Part shown: piece after piece, positions 8,922 to 19,283 of the stretch | Numbering within the stretch: position 1 is the first letter of the stretch | Layout: each line of letters starts with the position of its first letter | Assembly: GCF_900111395.1 (NCBI RefSeq) | Contig: NZ_FOHV01000001.1 | Location: 1 to 64,000 of the forward strand | Source of the DNA: Thorsellia anophelis DSM 18579 | GTDB taxonomy: Bacteria; Pseudomonadota; Gammaproteobacteria; Enterobacterales; Thorselliaceae | DNA: 64,000 nt | Reading direction: 5' to 3' | Notes under the pieces: model-generated | What the model saw: only the letters and a program-made list of their open reading frames with translations | What the model was told of the DNA's origin: nothing | The model's database searches: none | Made by a program: the position numbers and the translations under genes

Positions 8922-9380
8922 TTATTTTGCTGATACTATATATTTTTTAACCAAAGCACTGTCCATATGTTCACTGAATTGGAAGATGACATCTTGGGCA
9001 TCATCTTCTTCAAGCGTTAATTCAGTAATTGCACGTCCAATCTCCTTGTCGCCACTGTTCATTGCTTTAATGATGATTTTACCTTTGAATTCTTTATTCG
9101 CGATAACATAAGCTGCAATTTTATTTGTGCCTAATTCTTTGTTTTTGATATTGCTAATATCAATCCCTAGGGCTTCTAAATCAGTTTTTGGATCGATTTC
9201 GAACTTAGCAACAAAATGTTCATCGATTCCCTCACCTACGCCCTTTAGTGTTTCAAGTGCCATTCCTGTTGCTGATGAAGTAATATCTTTTACGATAGAA
9301 TCTGCATAACTAGAAGTTGTAATAGCTAAACTTATTGCACTTAACAGCATTATTTTTTTAATATTAGTACTCACTGACAT
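8922..9380 (-). CDS. Exported protein of unknown function
   Basis: 152 residues with a clear signal peptide: KK, then the hydrophobic core IMLLSAISLAITTSS, and a likely cleavage after SYA. The mature part has no recognised domain: a helix-prone TSSATGMALETLKGVGEGID, then alternating strands (KIAAYVIANKEFKGKIIIKA), ending in VKKYIVSAK. No cysteine is present, so it is not a lipoprotein. It is probably periplasmic. It stands alone between a shared terminator and ilvY. Confidence 0.7.
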   Translation of the reverse strand: MSVSTNIKKIMLLSAISLAITTSSYADSIVKDITSSATGMALETLKGVGEGIDEHFVAKFEIDPKTDLEALGIDISNIKNKELGTNKIAAYVIANKEFKGKIIIKAMNSGDKEIGRAITELTLEEDDAQDVIFQFSEHMDSALVKKYIVSAK

Positions 9381-9522
9381 CTAAATAACTCCTAGTCATT
9401 ATGATAATTAGATTGAACATATGAAATATAAAAATTTTTGAAAGAAAATTTATGTATAAGCAGTCGATAGTATATCAACAACAAATTAATTTTAAAAATA
9501 AAAAGTATTTTTGACTAATTAA

Positions 9523-10410
9523 TCAATCTTTAGCAATTAATGCTAAAAATGCTTCAATAATCGGCTCATGCATGCGTTTGATTTGTGTACAGATTCCTAA
9601 ATCAAAAGATTGAATATCTAAAATTTCTTTCTTGATGATTCTTTGTTTGATTGTTTCAGCACTGTTTTCTACAACAACCGCAGGGAGAATTGCAATACCG
9701 CATCCTACTGCGACCATAGGGACAATCGCTTCATGACCAGCAACGGTTGCATAAATATGTGGATGCTTAATATTTTGCCGCTTAAACCATTCATCCACTC
9801 GTTTTCTGGAAGGTCCATGTTCTGGTAAAATGAACGGAATCTCTTCCCAGTTTGGGTTTGCCTGTATTGCAGCTTGTTTCACTTGACAGGGCATTGCAGG
9901 AATGATTAAGGATAATTCAATATCACCAATTTTATGAAAAATAATAGATAGAGGTAAGTTAGCCGGTCTTCCTGCTATTCCTAGATCAGCTTCTCTTGAT
10001 TGAATTTTTTCTAATGCATCAGCAGCATCGCCTGTAGAGAGTTTGATTTCTACATTTGGATGCAGCGCCCGGAATTTATCTAAAATAGGGGGGAGATGGC
10101 TATAGGCTGCAGTTACGGAACAAAATAACTTAAGTTCTCCTGCTAACGTGCTATTTTTTGCATTTACTAGCTGTTTGATTTGTTCATATTCTAAGAGTGT
10201 TGTTTGTGCAAAATTAATAAATTTTTGACCAGCTTCTGTGAGCTCTACATGACGATTGTCTCGAATAAATAAAGCTTGGCCTAATGAGTTTTCCAATCGT
10301 TGAATCTGTCTTGAAAGTGTTGAGGCACTCATGTGTAAGGCAGATGCACTACGCCCAAAATGTAGGGTCTGAGTAAGGTTTAAAAAGCATTTTAGATCAC
10401 TTAAATCCAT
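9523..10410 (-). CDS. ilvY: LysR-type activator IlvY
   Basis: 295 residues against 297 for E. coli IlvY, the activator that turns on ilvC when acetolactate or acetohydroxybutyrate accumulates. The N-terminal winged helix reads MDLSDLKCFLNLTQTLHFGR and STLSRQIQRLENSLGQALF; the effector domain includes LFCSVTAAYSHLPPILDKF and TGDAADALEKI, both near-identical to IlvY. In E. coli ilvY is divergent from ilvC; here ilvC lies about 34.5 kb away and the divergent side is occupied by the rpoZ terminator. Its regulation of ilvC must therefore work in trans. Confidence 0.93.
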   Translation of the reverse strand: MDLSDLKCFLNLTQTLHFGRSASALHMSASTLSRQIQRLENSLGQALFIRDNRHVELTEAGQKFINFAQTTLLEYEQIKQLVNAKNSTLAGELKLFCSVTAAYSHLPPILDKFRALHPNVEIKLSTGDAADALEKIQSREADLGIAGRPANLPLSIIFHKIGDIELSLIIPAMPCQVKQAAIQANPNWEEIPFILPEHGPSRKRVDEWFKRQNIKHPHIYATVAGHEAIVPMVAVGCGIAILPAVVVENSAETIKQRIIKKEILDIQSFDLGICTQIKRMHEPIIEAFLALIAKD

Positions 10411-10562
10411 ATTAAATTACCGCAAGTAAGCGCATGTGAGCTAAGGGTGATTAGTTATACTTGTTCAATTGAATTTGTTCAAAAGAAGAGTGCAGTCTTG
10501 AATGATTGAAGTAGATGATACAGATTTTATTTATACATTATTTATATTGACGGTAAAGACTA

Positions 10563-10586
10563 AAAAGGCGCAATTTTGCGCCTTTC
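10563..10586 (-). terminator. Terminator of rpoZ
   Basis: On the minus strand GAAAGGCGCAAAATTGCGCC is followed by TTTTTAG: a GC-rich stem with a T tract, 30 bases after the rpoZ stop. The plus strand also ends in CCTTTC. Confidence 0.75.
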
Positions 10587-10614
10587 AAACAAACAGTTTT
10601 TACAATTCAAGTTG

Positions 10615-10911
10615 TTAGTCGTCTCTGTCATCTAAAATAGAGGTTAATGAACTGATAGAACGCATTGCTGTTATTTCTAACACTTCAGCTTCTTGTTGTT
10701 CTTGGCGAGCACGAGCATCTAAGATTGAATTGTTAATTAAGCCTTTTTCGATTTCACGTAGTGCTATCACTGTTGGTTTATCATTTTCTGCTGGTACTAA
10801 AGGATCCTTACCACCCGTTTGTAACTGACGTGCACGGCGTGATGCAACTAAAATTAAATCAAAACGATTACCAACTTGTTCTACTGCATCTTGTACGGTT
10901 ACGCGAGCCAT
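10615..10911 (-). CDS. rpoZ: RNA polymerase omega subunit
   Basis: 98 residues (E. coli 91). [20 protein letters not shown] and [17 protein letters not shown] are family signatures; omega binds the beta' C-terminal tail and assists core assembly. The acidic C-terminal tail (SILDDRDD) differs from E. coli. In many relatives rpoZ sits with gmk and spoT; here it has its own terminator and is flanked by ilvY and acs, so it looks monocistronic. Confidence 0.95.
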   Translation of the reverse strand: MARVTVQDAVEQVGNRFDLILVASRRARQLQTGGKDPLVPAENDKPTVIALREIEKGLINNSILDARARQEQQEAEVLEITAMRSISSLTSILDDRDD

Positions 10912-11120
10912 ATATCCCCCAAATCTTGAGTAACGAATTTCTGTAAAATAAAAAATTATTTATATAAGGTAAGTAAATTAAAAACGAAGTTTATTTTTGC
11001 TAGATGAAATTTTCATTTGTTTATTTTAAATAAAAACACATTACCTTACTACTAACGTTAAATTATAGAAGATTTTTGAACAAATAGCGATTGATTTTTG
11101 ATATTAGCCTTGATTTGGCT

Positions 11121-11156
11121 AATCCCCCCTTTGTGACATCTTTCAAAGAAGGGATT
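11121..11156 (-). terminator. Long hairpin downstream of acs
   Basis: A 13-bp stem with G-T pairs (AATCCCCCCTTTG against CAAAGAAGGGATT on the plus strand) around a 10-base loop containing GACATC. It is followed on the minus strand by a second small hairpin (ATTAGCC/GGCTAAT) and no T tract. It may terminate acs, or may be another IS200/IS605-like end relic because the minus strand carries GATGTCAC. Confidence 0.35.
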
Positions 11157-11168
11157 AAGGGGAGGTAA

Positions 11169-13130
11169 TTAAGATACTTTTGTGAAAAGCGCTTTTGACT
11201 CAGTAATTAAACGCGCTACTACAGAAGGATCGGCTAGGGTCGAGATATCGCCTAATTGATCTGCTTCATCACAAGCAATCTTACGTAAAATTCGCCTCAT
11301 GATTTTACCTGAACGAGTCTTCGGGAGCGCATTCGTCCAGTGTAGGAAATCAGGTGTTGCAATTGGCCCTATTTCATTTCTAACCCAAGCTTTTACTTCA
11401 TTATATAGCGTTTGATCTGCCTCTTCTCCAGCATTGAGCGTAATATAAGCATAGATTGCTTGTCCTTTAATATCATGAGGGACACCTATTACCGCTGCCT
11501 CTGCTATTTTAGGATGAGCGACTAAAGCCGATTCTATTTCTGCAGTCCCCAGTCTATGTCCTGATACATTCAGAACATCATCCACTCTGCCTGTAATCCA
11601 TAAATCACCATCAGCGTCTCTTTTAGCGGCATCTCCACTAAAATAGGTCCCTTTAAATGTGGTAAAGTATGCCTCTTCGAATCTAGCATGATCTCCATAG
11701 AGTGTTCTTGCTTGTGAAGGCCATGAATCTAAAATGACGAGATTTCCTTCACCCTCTCCCTTTATAAGGTTACCTTCATTATCCATTAGTGCAGGTTGTA
11801 CACCAAAAAAAGGTTTCATAGCTGAACCAGGTTTAAGATCATGCGCACCTGGTAGTGGGGTAATTAAAAATCCACCGGTTTCAGTTTGCCACCAAGTATC
11901 TACAATTGGGCATTTTCCATTCCCGATTGTTTCATGATACCAAATCCAAGCTTGTGGATTAATTGGTTCACCTACTGTTCCGAGTAATTTTAACGAGTTT
12001 CGGTGGGTATTTTCTACAACAACCTCCCCTTGAGCCATCAATGCTCTTATCGCAGTTGGTGCAGTATAAAGAATGTTAACATTATATTTATCAATAATTT
12101 GAGAGAGTCTGTTAGCAGTAGGGTAGCTCGGTATCCCTTCATACATCACAATGGTTGCACCATTTGAAAGCGGGCCATATACTAAATAACTGTGGCCAGT
12201 AATCCAGCCTACGTCAGCAGTACACCAAAAAATATCATTTGGTTGATAATTAAAAACGGTTTTAAACGTTAATGTGGTATAGACAAGATAACCGCCAGTT
12301 GTATGTAGTACTCCTTTAGGTTTACCTGTGGAACCTGAGGTATATAGGATAAATAAAGGAGATTCAGCCCCCATTTCTTCTGCAGGGCAATGTGGATTAG
12401 CAGCTGAGATAGCCTCATGCCACCAAATGTCTCTTTCCTCATGCCAAGCATCATGATGCCCAGTTCTCTCTAATACAATTACACTTTTAACTGTTGTGAC
12501 TTCTGGTTTAGCGAGCGCCACATCCACATTTTTTTTCAATGGAATAATTTTGCCTCCTCGAATACCTTCATCAGAAGTAATGACTAATTTTGCATTAGAG
12601 TCTATTATTCTACCTGCAATCGCTTCTGGCGAAAAACCACCAAAAATGACAGAATGGACTGCACCAATTCTGGTACAAGCCAGCATAGCAATAGCAGCTT
12701 CAGGCACCATAGGCATGTAAATGACAACGACATCTCCTTTATTAATACCTTGAGATTTCAAGACATTTGCAAAGCGGCAGACCTGATCATAGAGTTCTTT
12801 GTAGGTTATTTTTTTCGATTGACTAGGATCATCTCCTTCCCAGATGATTGCAACGTTATCTCCTTTAGTTTCAAGGTGCCTATCTAGGCAATTTTGTGCA
12901 ATATTCAATGTGCCATCTTCATACCAACGTATATTAACGTTACCTAATCCAAATTGAGTATTTTTTACTTGCGTAAATGGTTTAATCCAATCAATATTCT
13001 TAGCCTGTTCTTTCCAAAACTCATCTGGATGAGTTATGGATTGTTGGTATAAAGTTTGATATTTTTCTTCAGTAATAAAAGCAGATTGAGCTAATTGCTC
13101 TGGTTTATTATACATTCTACCTTCTAGCAT
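11169..13130 (-). CDS. acs: Acetyl-CoA synthetase
   Basis: 653 residues (E. coli 652). It makes acetyl-CoA from acetate, ATP and CoA through acetyl-AMP. Family motifs are all present: the P-loop-like [80 protein letters not shown] and the C-terminal lysine motif [15 protein letters not shown], whose Lys is the regulatory acetylation site in the family. It is monocistronic; the upstream region has a near-perfect CRP site, matching the catabolite-controlled expression known for acs. Confidence 0.97.
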   Translation of the reverse strand: MLEGRMYNKPEQLAQSAFITEEKYQTLYQQSITHPDEFWKEQAKNIDWIKPFTQVKNTQFGLGNVNIRWYEDGTLNIAQNCLDRHLETKGDNVAIIWEGDDPSQSKKITYKELYDQVCRFANVLKSQGINKGDVVVIYMPMVPEAAIAMLACTRIGAVHSVIFGGFSPEAIAGRIIDSNAKLVITSDEGIRGGKIIPLKKNVDVALAKPEVTTVKSVIVLERTGHHDAWHEERDIWWHEAISAANPHCPAEEMGAESPLFILYTSGSTGKPKGVLHTTGGYLVYTTLTFKTVFNYQPNDIFWCTADVGWITGHSYLVYGPLSNGATIVMYEGIPSYPTANRLSQIIDKYNVNILYTAPTAIRALMAQGEVVVENTHRNSLKLLGTVGEPINPQAWIWYHETIGNGKCPIVDTWWQTETGGFLITPLPGAHDLKPGSAMKPFFGVQPALMDNEGNLIKGEGEGNLVILDSWPSQARTLYGDHARFEEAYFTTFKGTYFSGDAAKRDADGDLWITGRVDDVLNVSGHRLGTAEIESALVAHPKIAEAAVIGVPHDIKGQAIYAYITLNAGEEADQTLYNEVKAWVRNEIGPIATPDFLHWTNALPKTRSGKIMRRILRKIACDEADQLGDISTLADPSVVARLITESKALFTKVS

Positions 13131-13273
13131 AGATTGCTCCTAAGTGTTGATATGAATATTTAGATTTTAAATAATTGGTAAGGCTTTAAGTATGGTTGTT
13201 AATTAAGTATGAATAAAATGTTAAATGACAATAGAGGCTTATATCTGTTTTTGGTAGAGTGGATATTAGATAA

Positions 13274-13289
13274 TGTGTTTTAGATCACA
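13274..13289. promoter_or_regulatory. Probable CRP-binding site upstream of acs
   Basis: TGTGTTTTAGATCACA matches the TGTGA-N6-TCACA consensus at 9 of 10 positions. It lies 144 bases upstream of the acs start in an otherwise gene-free stretch (13131-13465). The position fits the known CRP activation of acs in E. coli; the promoter itself was not pinned down. Confidence 0.6.
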
Positions 13290-13371
13290 GGATTGACTAT
13301 AAATGTTGTAATTATGTTAACAGGCGCACACTTTTACTCTAGGATTACACAGTTGGTTCAATAAAATAGCA

Positions 13372-13390
13372 GGCAGATTTACTCTCTGCC
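13372..13390 (-). terminator. Probable dprA terminator
   Basis: GGCAGA and TCTGCC pair around a 7-base loop; on the minus strand TGCTATTTTATTG follows. It lies about 75 bases beyond the dprA stop. The remaining bases of 13131-13465 hold only the acs control region. Confidence 0.45.
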
Positions 13391-13465
13391 TTTAGCATTA
13401 AAAGAGCATTTTGTTTTAAACAATTTGATTAAGTTAGATAAATTGAGCCTTAATCTTTTAAGTAA

Positions 13466-14368
13466 TTATCTTTCTGGATTATCTGTGTTAAGCCAATTAA
13501 AATTAGACTGTATATGCTCTAATATATCTTGTGGATCTGAGGCTAAATTTGCGCCTTGCTTAATTAACCAGTGTGTCCCTTGGCTTTGCTTATTGCCAAG
13601 TGGGCCTGGTAGAGCAAAAATATCTTTTCCCTGTTCTAATGCAAAACGAGCTGTCATTAATGACCCACTTTTTAATGTTGCTTCTATGACTAAAATGCCA
13701 TTTCCAAGCGCACTCATTAAATGGTTCTTAGCGCTAAAATGATGAATAGTCTGTTTTGTGTCTGGATAAAATGGTGAGACAAGCGTTCCTCCATGCTCAA
13801 CAATTTTATCAGCAAGGGCTGTATGTTCAGATGGGTATATATCATTCAATCCTGAACCTAATACAGCAATTGTTTTCCCTTTCACTCTTAATAGAGATTG
13901 GTGAACGGTTTGATCTATGCCTCTTGCTAATCCACTTGTTATCACAAATCCAAGTTTTGAAAGTTCGCAAGCAAATTTATTTGCCCAAAATTGACCATAA
14001 TGAGTGGCACGTCTACTGCCAACAATCACGAGTTGTGGGGCGTGAAGTAAAGCAACATCTCCTTCAACAAAAAGTAAGTTAGGTGGCCTATCAATATTCT
14101 TTAAATTACTTGGATAATTATGACTGCTAATCGGTAAAATATAACGTTTTGATGTTTCTAGCCACTTTAGTGTTTTATTGACAAGATCACTATCAATTTC
14201 AAAAAATTGTTTGATTTGTAATGGATTAAGCCCTGACATTGATAATATTTCACTATTTTGAGCAAGGTTATTTGAAACGTTGTGGCTAAAATGAGACTCA
14301 ATACTAGTCCAAGTTTCAATTGATAATGCATGGACAGTATTTAGGCGCATCCAAAGCTCTTCCTTAAG
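13466..14368 (-). CDS. dprA: DNA-processing protein DprA/Smf, short form
   Basis: 300 residues from the ATG at 14368, which has AAGGAT upstream; an in-frame ATG at 14425 lacks one. DprA binds incoming single-stranded DNA and loads RecA during transformation. The Rossmann core is clear: IVGSRRATHYGQFWANKFA, GFVITSGLARGIDQTVHQ, IAVLGSGLNDIYPSEH, FSAKNHLMSALGNGILVIEA, SLMTARFALEQGKDIFALPG, THWLIKQGANLA. The protein stops about 20 residues after this core, so the C-terminal winged helix present in many relatives (E. coli Smf is 374 residues) is missing. It is divergent from def, as in E. coli. Confidence 0.9.
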   Translation of the reverse strand, partial: LKEELWMRLNTVHALSIETWTSIESHFSHNVSNNLAQNSEILSMSGLNPLQIKQFFEIDSDLVNKTLKWLETSKRYILPISSHNYPSNLKNIDRPPNLLFVEGDVALLHAPQLVIVGSRRATHYGQFWANKFACELSKLGFVITSGLARGIDQTVHQSLLRVKGKTIAVLGSGLNDIYPSEHTALADKIVEHGGTLVSPFYPDTKQTIHHFSAKNHLMSALGNGILVIEATLKSGSLMTARFALEQGKDIFALPGPLGNKQSQGTHWLIKQGANLASDPQDILEHIQSNFNWLNTDNPER

Positions 14369-14509
14369 CATATTCGTATCCTTACAATTAATACGGAGGA
14401 ATAATATGAGGTAATGATAAGACATTACGTGACATAGGCTATTTTTTTTCCAGTTAAACCACTATAATTAACCCACTACTTTATCAGACTTAACAGGGAT
14501 ATTTATTTT

Positions 14510-15034
14510 ATGGCAATTTTATCAGTTCTACAGTTTCCAGATGAACGTTTACGTACAAAAGCAAAAAAAGTGGAGACTATTTCAGCAGATCTTCAAACTT
14601 TCATTGATGATATGCTTGAAACCATGTATGCAGAGGAAGGTATAGGGCTTGCTGCATCGCAGGTTGATCATCATATCCGTTTAGTTGTGATTGATATTTC
14701 TGATGAGAGAAATGAGCCTTTAGTGTTGATTAATCCTGAAATTTTAGACAAAAAAGGGGAGACTGGCATTGAAGAAGGATGTTTATCTGTCTATGAATAT
14801 AGAGCCCTCGTTCCTCGTGCACAGTGGGTTAAAATAAGAGCTCAAGATAGAAATGGTAAGATGTTTGAGTTAGAAGCGGATGGTTTATTAGCGATTTGTA
14901 TTCAACATGAACTCGATCATTTAGATGGAAAACTTTTTGTTGATTATCTCTCCCCATTAAAACGTGACAGGTTAAAACAAAAATTACTGAAACTCGCTCG
15001 ATTAGAAAGTCGTTTAGAAGATAAAGAAGGTTGA
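14510..15034 (+). CDS. def: Peptide deformylase
   Basis: 174 residues. It removes the formyl group from nascent N-terminal Met. All three metal-site motifs are present: [16 protein letters not shown] (metal Cys) and QHELDHLDG (two metal His and the catalytic Glu). It is followed one base later by fmt, so the enzyme that adds the formyl group and the one that removes it are co-transcribed, as in most bacteria. Confidence 0.97.
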   Translation: MAILSVLQFPDERLRTKAKKVETISADLQTFIDDMLETMYAEEGIGLAASQVDHHIRLVVIDISDERNEPLVLINPEILDKKGETGIEEGCLSVYEYRALVPRAQWVKIRAQDRNGKMFELEADGLLAICIQHELDHLDGKLFVDYLSPLKRDRLKQKLLKLARLESRLEDKEG

Positions 15035-15035
15035 T

Positions 15036-16025
15036 ATGCTTGATAGTAACATGATACCCCAAGCACTTTTATCCAAACGAATTATTTTTGCTGGTACGCC
15101 TGAGTTTGCTGCTCAACATTTACAAGCATTGATAAAGGCTAAATTGAATATTGTTGGGGTATTTACCCAACCAGATAGACCAGCTGGTCGAGGAAAAAAG
15201 CTCACTGCTAGTCCAGTTAAATTATTAGCACTCGAACATGGATTACCAGTATTTCAACCTGAAAAGCTAAAAGAACCTTCTGATCAGGCTTTAGTTTCTG
15301 ATTTAGAAGCTGACCTGATGGTTGTGGTTGCGTACGGGTTAATTTTACCTAAATCTGTGCTGGAAATGCCGCAATTAGGCTGTATTAATGTGCATGGTTC
15401 TTTATTACCAAGATGGCGAGGTGCAGCACCTATTCAAAGGGCTATTTGGGCAGGTGATGAACAAACAGGCATTACGATTATGCAGATGGATGTTGGGCTT
15501 GATACTGGAGATATGCTATACAAGCTAAGCTTGCCTATTGAAGCTAATGATACCAGTGCTTCATTATACCAAAAGCTAGCGAATATAGGTCCTAAGGCAT
15601 TATTAGAAGCGCTGGTTAGCCTAACTGAAGGTGCGCTTATTCCTTCCCCTCAATCAGAAGATGCTGTGACATATGCTCATAAATTGACTAAAGAAGAAGC
15701 AAAATTAGATTGGTCACTGAGTGCACACGAATTAGCTCGTTGTGTACGAGCATTTAATCCATGGCCTATGAGTTATTTTATGGTAGATGAGCTTTCTATT
15801 AAAATTTGGGAAGCCGAAGCGATTGATAATATGCCGATACTATCTGAAAAAAATGTTGATAACGGTACGCTCTTGCAAGCTGATAAAAGTGGTCTTTATT
15901 TCAAAACAGAGAGTGGAATATTACGCATTACACAAGTTCAACCTGCAGGTAGTAAACCTATGCCTGTTGCTGATCTTCTTAATTCTAAAAAATCACTATT
16001 TGCTGTAGGTCGAAAATTTTCTTAA
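15036..16025 (+). CDS. fmt: Methionyl-tRNA formyltransferase
   Basis: 329 residues. It formylates Met-tRNA(fMet) with 10-formyl-tetrahydrofolate. The N-terminal Rossmann-like domain has [38 protein letters not shown] and [20 protein letters not shown] (formyl-transfer Asn-His site), then [13 protein letters not shown]. The C-terminal tRNA-binding barrel starts near residue 210 ([19 protein letters not shown]). The ATG at 15036 has AAGG upstream; a Met at 15051 is an alternative. Confidence 0.97.
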   Translation: MLDSNMIPQALLSKRIIFAGTPEFAAQHLQALIKAKLNIVGVFTQPDRPAGRGKKLTASPVKLLALEHGLPVFQPEKLKEPSDQALVSDLEADLMVVVAYGLILPKSVLEMPQLGCINVHGSLLPRWRGAAPIQRAIWAGDEQTGITIMQMDVGLDTGDMLYKLSLPIEANDTSASLYQKLANIGPKALLEALVSLTEGALIPSPQSEDAVTYAHKLTKEEAKLDWSLSAHELARCVRAFNPWPMSYFMVDELSIKIWEAEAIDNMPILSEKNVDNGTLLQADKSGLYFKTESGILRITQVQPAGSKPMPVADLLNSKKSLFAVGRKFS

Positions 16026-16051
16026 ATAAAGCTATCTGTATCGTATACTAA

Positions 16052-16084
16052 GCTCAGATTAAAAATCTATTTTTTAACCTGAGC
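16052..16084. terminator. Bidirectional terminator between fmt and hldE
   Basis: GCTCAGATTAAAAA pairs with TTTTTTAACCTGAGC with one wobble, giving a ~14-bp A/T-flanked stem between two convergent genes. The A and T tracts within the arms serve both strands. Confidence 0.6.
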
Positions 16085-16102
16085 GACATTCAATAAAATC
16101 CC

Positions 16103-17527
16103 TTAGCGATTTTTAGCTTTAGCAATAATTTGAGAGGTCGAAATACCTGGTTCAAAATTCAACACTCGTACTTCCCCTCCTGCTGCTAGAACTTCCTTTC
16201 CTCCAGCAATTTCATCAGGTTTGTAATCACCGCCTTTGACTAAAAGATCGGGTAGAATTTCCCCAATAACTCTTTGCGGCGTATCCTCTTCAAAAGGGAC
16301 AACCCAGTCAACGGATTCTAATGCTGCGAGTACCTGCATTCTTTGTTCTAGAGGATTAATTGGGCGAGTCGGTCCTTTAAGCCTAGCAACGGAAGCATCG
16401 CTATTTACTGCTACAATTAATCGACTGCCGAGTTTTCGTGCGTTGGCCAAGTAAGAAACATGCCCTGCATGCAAAATATCAAAGCAACCATTTGTCATCA
16501 CGATTTTTTCGCCCCTAGCTCTGGCTAGTTTTATGGCGGCGGTTAGATTTAACTCACTCATAATACCAAAACCAATCGAAGCACGCTTTCTCAGTGCATT
16601 TTCAAGTTCTATTGCACTGACTGTAGATGTCCCTAACTTACCTACTACAATGCCAGCACCTGTATTGGCTAATATACAGGCTTCTTCTAATGATTTACCA
16701 GTAGCTAAACTTGAAGCTAACACAGCAATTACGGTATCACCAGCACCTGTTACATCATAAACCTCTTGCGCGAGTGTTGGGAGATGAAAAGTAGGTTTAT
16801 TAGGTTGAAGCAGTGTCATGCCTTTTTCTGAGCGGGTGATGAGTAATGCCTCTAATTGACAAGACTTAATTAATTCAAGCCCTTTAGTTTCAATTTCTTC
16901 TTCTGTGTTGCATTTACCTACAACCGCTTCAAATTCACTCATGTTAGGTGTTAATAATGTCGCGCCAGCGTATTTTTTAAAATCAGTTCCCTTTGGATCA
17001 ATAATGATTGGTTTACCTTGTGATTTTGCTTGCTGGATCATTAACTGAATATGGTTTAAGACTCCTTTTCCATAATCAGAAAAAACAAGTACATTTGCAG
17101 CGCGTAGTTCAATCAATAATTTTTCTATCATAGGGGTAGGCTCTATATCATCAAAGCCTTCTTCAAAATCTAAACGCATGAGTTGCTGATTACGAGATAA
17201 GATTCTGAGTTTTGTAATCGTTGGGTGTGAAGCCACTTTAATAAAATGACAAGTGATTTTATGTTGGTTTAATTGTGTTTCTAGACTATTGGCTGCTTCA
17301 TCTATACCAGAAAGACCAATTAATTGTGCCTTTGCACCGAGCGAAGCTACGTTCATTGCAACGTTTGCTGCTCCGCCCGGGCGCTCCTCTATGTGGTTTA
17401 CTTTTACAATTGGAACGGGGGCTTCAGGTGAAATTCTGCCAGTTGGACCAGACCAATACCGATCAAGCATAATATCTCCAACAACTAAAACACTGGCAGA
17501 TTCAAAGGTCGGTAGTTGTGTTCTCAT
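16103..17527 (-). CDS. hldE: Bifunctional heptose kinase/adenylyltransferase HldE
   Basis: 474 residues with both domains in the usual order. The N-terminal ribokinase-type domain phosphorylates D-glycero-beta-D-manno-heptose 7-phosphate ([38 protein letters not shown], and the anion-hole/base motif [14 protein letters not shown]). The C-terminal nucleotidyltransferase (from about 340) has [16 protein letters not shown] and makes ADP-heptose. The product is needed for the LPS inner core, so this organism builds heptose-containing LPS. AAGGAT precedes the ATG. Confidence 0.96.
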   Translation of the reverse strand: MRTQLPTFESASVLVVGDIMLDRYWSGPTGRISPEAPVPIVKVNHIEERPGGAANVAMNVASLGAKAQLIGLSGIDEAANSLETQLNQHKITCHFIKVASHPTITKLRILSRNQQLMRLDFEEGFDDIEPTPMIEKLLIELRAANVLVFSDYGKGVLNHIQLMIQQAKSQGKPIIIDPKGTDFKKYAGATLLTPNMSEFEAVVGKCNTEEEIETKGLELIKSCQLEALLITRSEKGMTLLQPNKPTFHLPTLAQEVYDVTGAGDTVIAVLASSLATGKSLEEACILANTGAGIVVGKLGTSTVSAIELENALRKRASIGFGIMSELNLTAAIKLARARGEKIVMTNGCFDILHAGHVSYLANARKLGSRLIVAVNSDASVARLKGPTRPINPLEQRMQVLAALESVDWVVPFEEDTPQRVIGEILPDLLVKGGDYKPDEIAGGKEVLAAGGEVRVLNFEPGISTSQIIAKAKNR

Positions 17528-17602
17528 AGATATCCTTTTTGTGTGAAAACAATAAATAAATTACTTTTAAGCTGTTATCATTTAACTAATATTTTTGCTA
17601 AG

Positions 17603-18352
17603 TTAACTAATGGTGTTTTGTCTACGTTGATCTAGCACCGCAAAATTGTAATAACCAAACCATAAAATTGCAAAAATTGGTACGAATAATGCCGCTGTTG
17701 GAATGTAATTTAATAACGCACAAAACAGGCCAATTTTTTCATTCGCAGGTTTTTCACTGCTGAGAATTTGTTTTATTTCAGAATCATTAGCGTAATCGCA
17801 TAAAGCATCAAAAGGTAGAGTGCGGCTAAAGAAAAAACGAGTCCAATAAATTTGCCAAGCAATTGCGATTGGAGGGATAAACCAAAGAGGTAGACCAATA
17901 AAAATTGTTACAACAAAAATACCTGCATAATATAATGTATTTTTAATATCTTGTTTAAGCGAGACACCTTTTATATCAAGGTGAGCAAACTTTTTTTTAT
18001 AAATGTGTTTAATAAGCATATCGTCCACAATAAGTGCACTAATAACAACCGCTGTAATCCCGCCTAGTGCTAATACGGTTAAAAAGGTTGCAAGCCAAAT
18101 AAAAAAGCTAGTCACACCAAACCCAAGTGTATTATCAAACCAAAGATTAATGCTCTCAACCCAACTGATTTTGCTAAATAAAAAAGTAATTAAATCATTA
18201 ATTAACCCACCAAAAAATGTTCCAAGCAAAATACTACTAACAATGAAAGTTAAAAATGGGATGCAAAATGCAAGCCATACCTTAGGGTGAAAGCAACTTA
18301 TGAGTGCTTGTTTAAATGCAGTTGAGATAGAAGGAGTATTTATATTTGCCAT
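17603..18352 (-). CDS. EI24/CysZ-like inner-membrane protein
   Basis: 249 residues with about five hydrophobic segments: FLTFIVSSILLGTFFGGLI, FFIWLATFLTVLALGGITAV, YYAGIFVVTIFIGLPLWFI, AIAWQIYWTRFFFS and IPTAALFVPIFAILWFGYY. The layout and the 'W-Q-I-Y-W-T-R-F-F-F-S-R-T-L' stretch fit the EI24 domain family that includes the sulfate transporter CysZ. It is not close enough to CysZ to name it, and no sulfur genes are nearby. The C-terminal tail is cytosolic-looking (DQRRQ). Confidence 0.6.
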   Translation of the reverse strand: MANINTPSISTAFKQALISCFHPKVWLAFCIPFLTFIVSSILLGTFFGGLINDLITFLFSKISWVESINLWFDNTLGFGVTSFFIWLATFLTVLALGGITAVVISALIVDDMLIKHIYKKKFAHLDIKGVSLKQDIKNTLYYAGIFVVTIFIGLPLWFIPPIAIAWQIYWTRFFFSRTLPFDALCDYANDSEIKQILSSEKPANEKIGLFCALLNYIPTAALFVPIFAILWFGYYNFAVLDQRRQNTIS

Positions 18353-18434
18353 GATGTTATTACTCTTAAAATGCCTAATATATACAAGTAAGATACGGTT
18401 ATGCTGCCTATTATGTTAAACCAAATATCTACGT

Positions 18435-19226
18435 TTATTGTTTAATGAAACCTGATTCTAATGTTTGCCAGTTAGCAAACATGTCGCAAGACGTTTCAAG
18501 TAGTGCACGTGCTTTCTTATCTTCAGAAGCAAATCGTTCTTTAAGTGTGTTTTGCAGATCAGATAGGTTAATACGTTGATCTTTAGGGGCTAAAAGCTGC
18601 TTCATGGCAATCTCTGATAGAGCGATTTTTAGTATTTCTTGACCATGTTTTTTACTAAGTGATTCTATGTTCTCGTTTATTGCAGATAAATTTGCAATAG
18701 ATAAATTCACTTCATTATTTTTGTCATTAATTACTTGGTTAAGTTCTTCAAAAATAATCGGTTTAAGCTCTTTAATTTTTTCTCTTAATTGACTATTTTT
18801 GCCAAGTGTATCCACTATGGTTGTATCTAGTTTTTCTAAATTCGTATCGATTAGTGTGTGGGTTGTACTCAGTAAATTTGGTAGGTCATCTCTGACGGTT
18901 TGTTGAAATTGCTCTGCTTTATTTTGTTCATTTTCTGATAAATTGACAAATTTACCATTAAGGGTCATGCTACCATCCCTGCTAATTAACCAGGTATCTG
19001 AATTTTGACTCAGGGAAACCGTTTTATCGGTGATGGTAATGTTTTTAGTTGGCATGATAGGACACCCTATTTTTTCAAGGGCAAACATATCATTTGCTTG
19101 ACTAAGATTTGTGTGGGTGAGACATAAAAATCCAAGTACTGCGCCTATTATTTTTATTGTAGGCATAAGGCCTTTATGTGCTACCTTATTAGAAAATATC
19201 AGTGGTGTATTAGAAATAGTTGGCAT
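18435..19226 (-). CDS. yggN: YggN-family exported protein (DUF2884)
   Basis: 263 residues. The signal peptide is best read from the Met at residue 21 (MPTIKIIGAVLGFLCLTHTN, cleavage after SQA), and that ATG has AAAGG upstream, so 19166 may be the real start. The mature part has a short beta section (ITITDKTVSLSQNSDTWLIS then a GSMTLNGKFVNL turn like YggN's GNVMYNGKQYSL) and long helices (LREKIKELKPIIFEELNQVI). Function is unknown. It follows trmB as yggN does in E. coli, where yggL lies between; yggL is absent here. Confidence 0.75.
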   Translation of the reverse strand: MPTISNTPLIFSNKVAHKGLMPTIKIIGAVLGFLCLTHTNLSQANDMFALEKIGCPIMPTKNITITDKTVSLSQNSDTWLISRDGSMTLNGKFVNLSENEQNKAEQFQQTVRDDLPNLLSTTHTLIDTNLEKLDTTIVDTLGKNSQLREKIKELKPIIFEELNQVINDKNNEVNLSIANLSAINENIESLSKKHGQEILKIALSEIAMKQLLAPKDQRINLSDLQNTLKERFASEDKKARALLETSCDMFANWQTLESGFIKQ

Positions 19227-19283
19227 GTGAGTACCTTATTTTAAATGATAGTTTTTAGAAGATAAGTTTGTAAAACTCATAAC

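Noticed and set aside
13756-14082. Plus-strand 108-residue frame inside dprA
   Set aside because: Shadow of dprA, whose Rossmann motifs fill the other strand.
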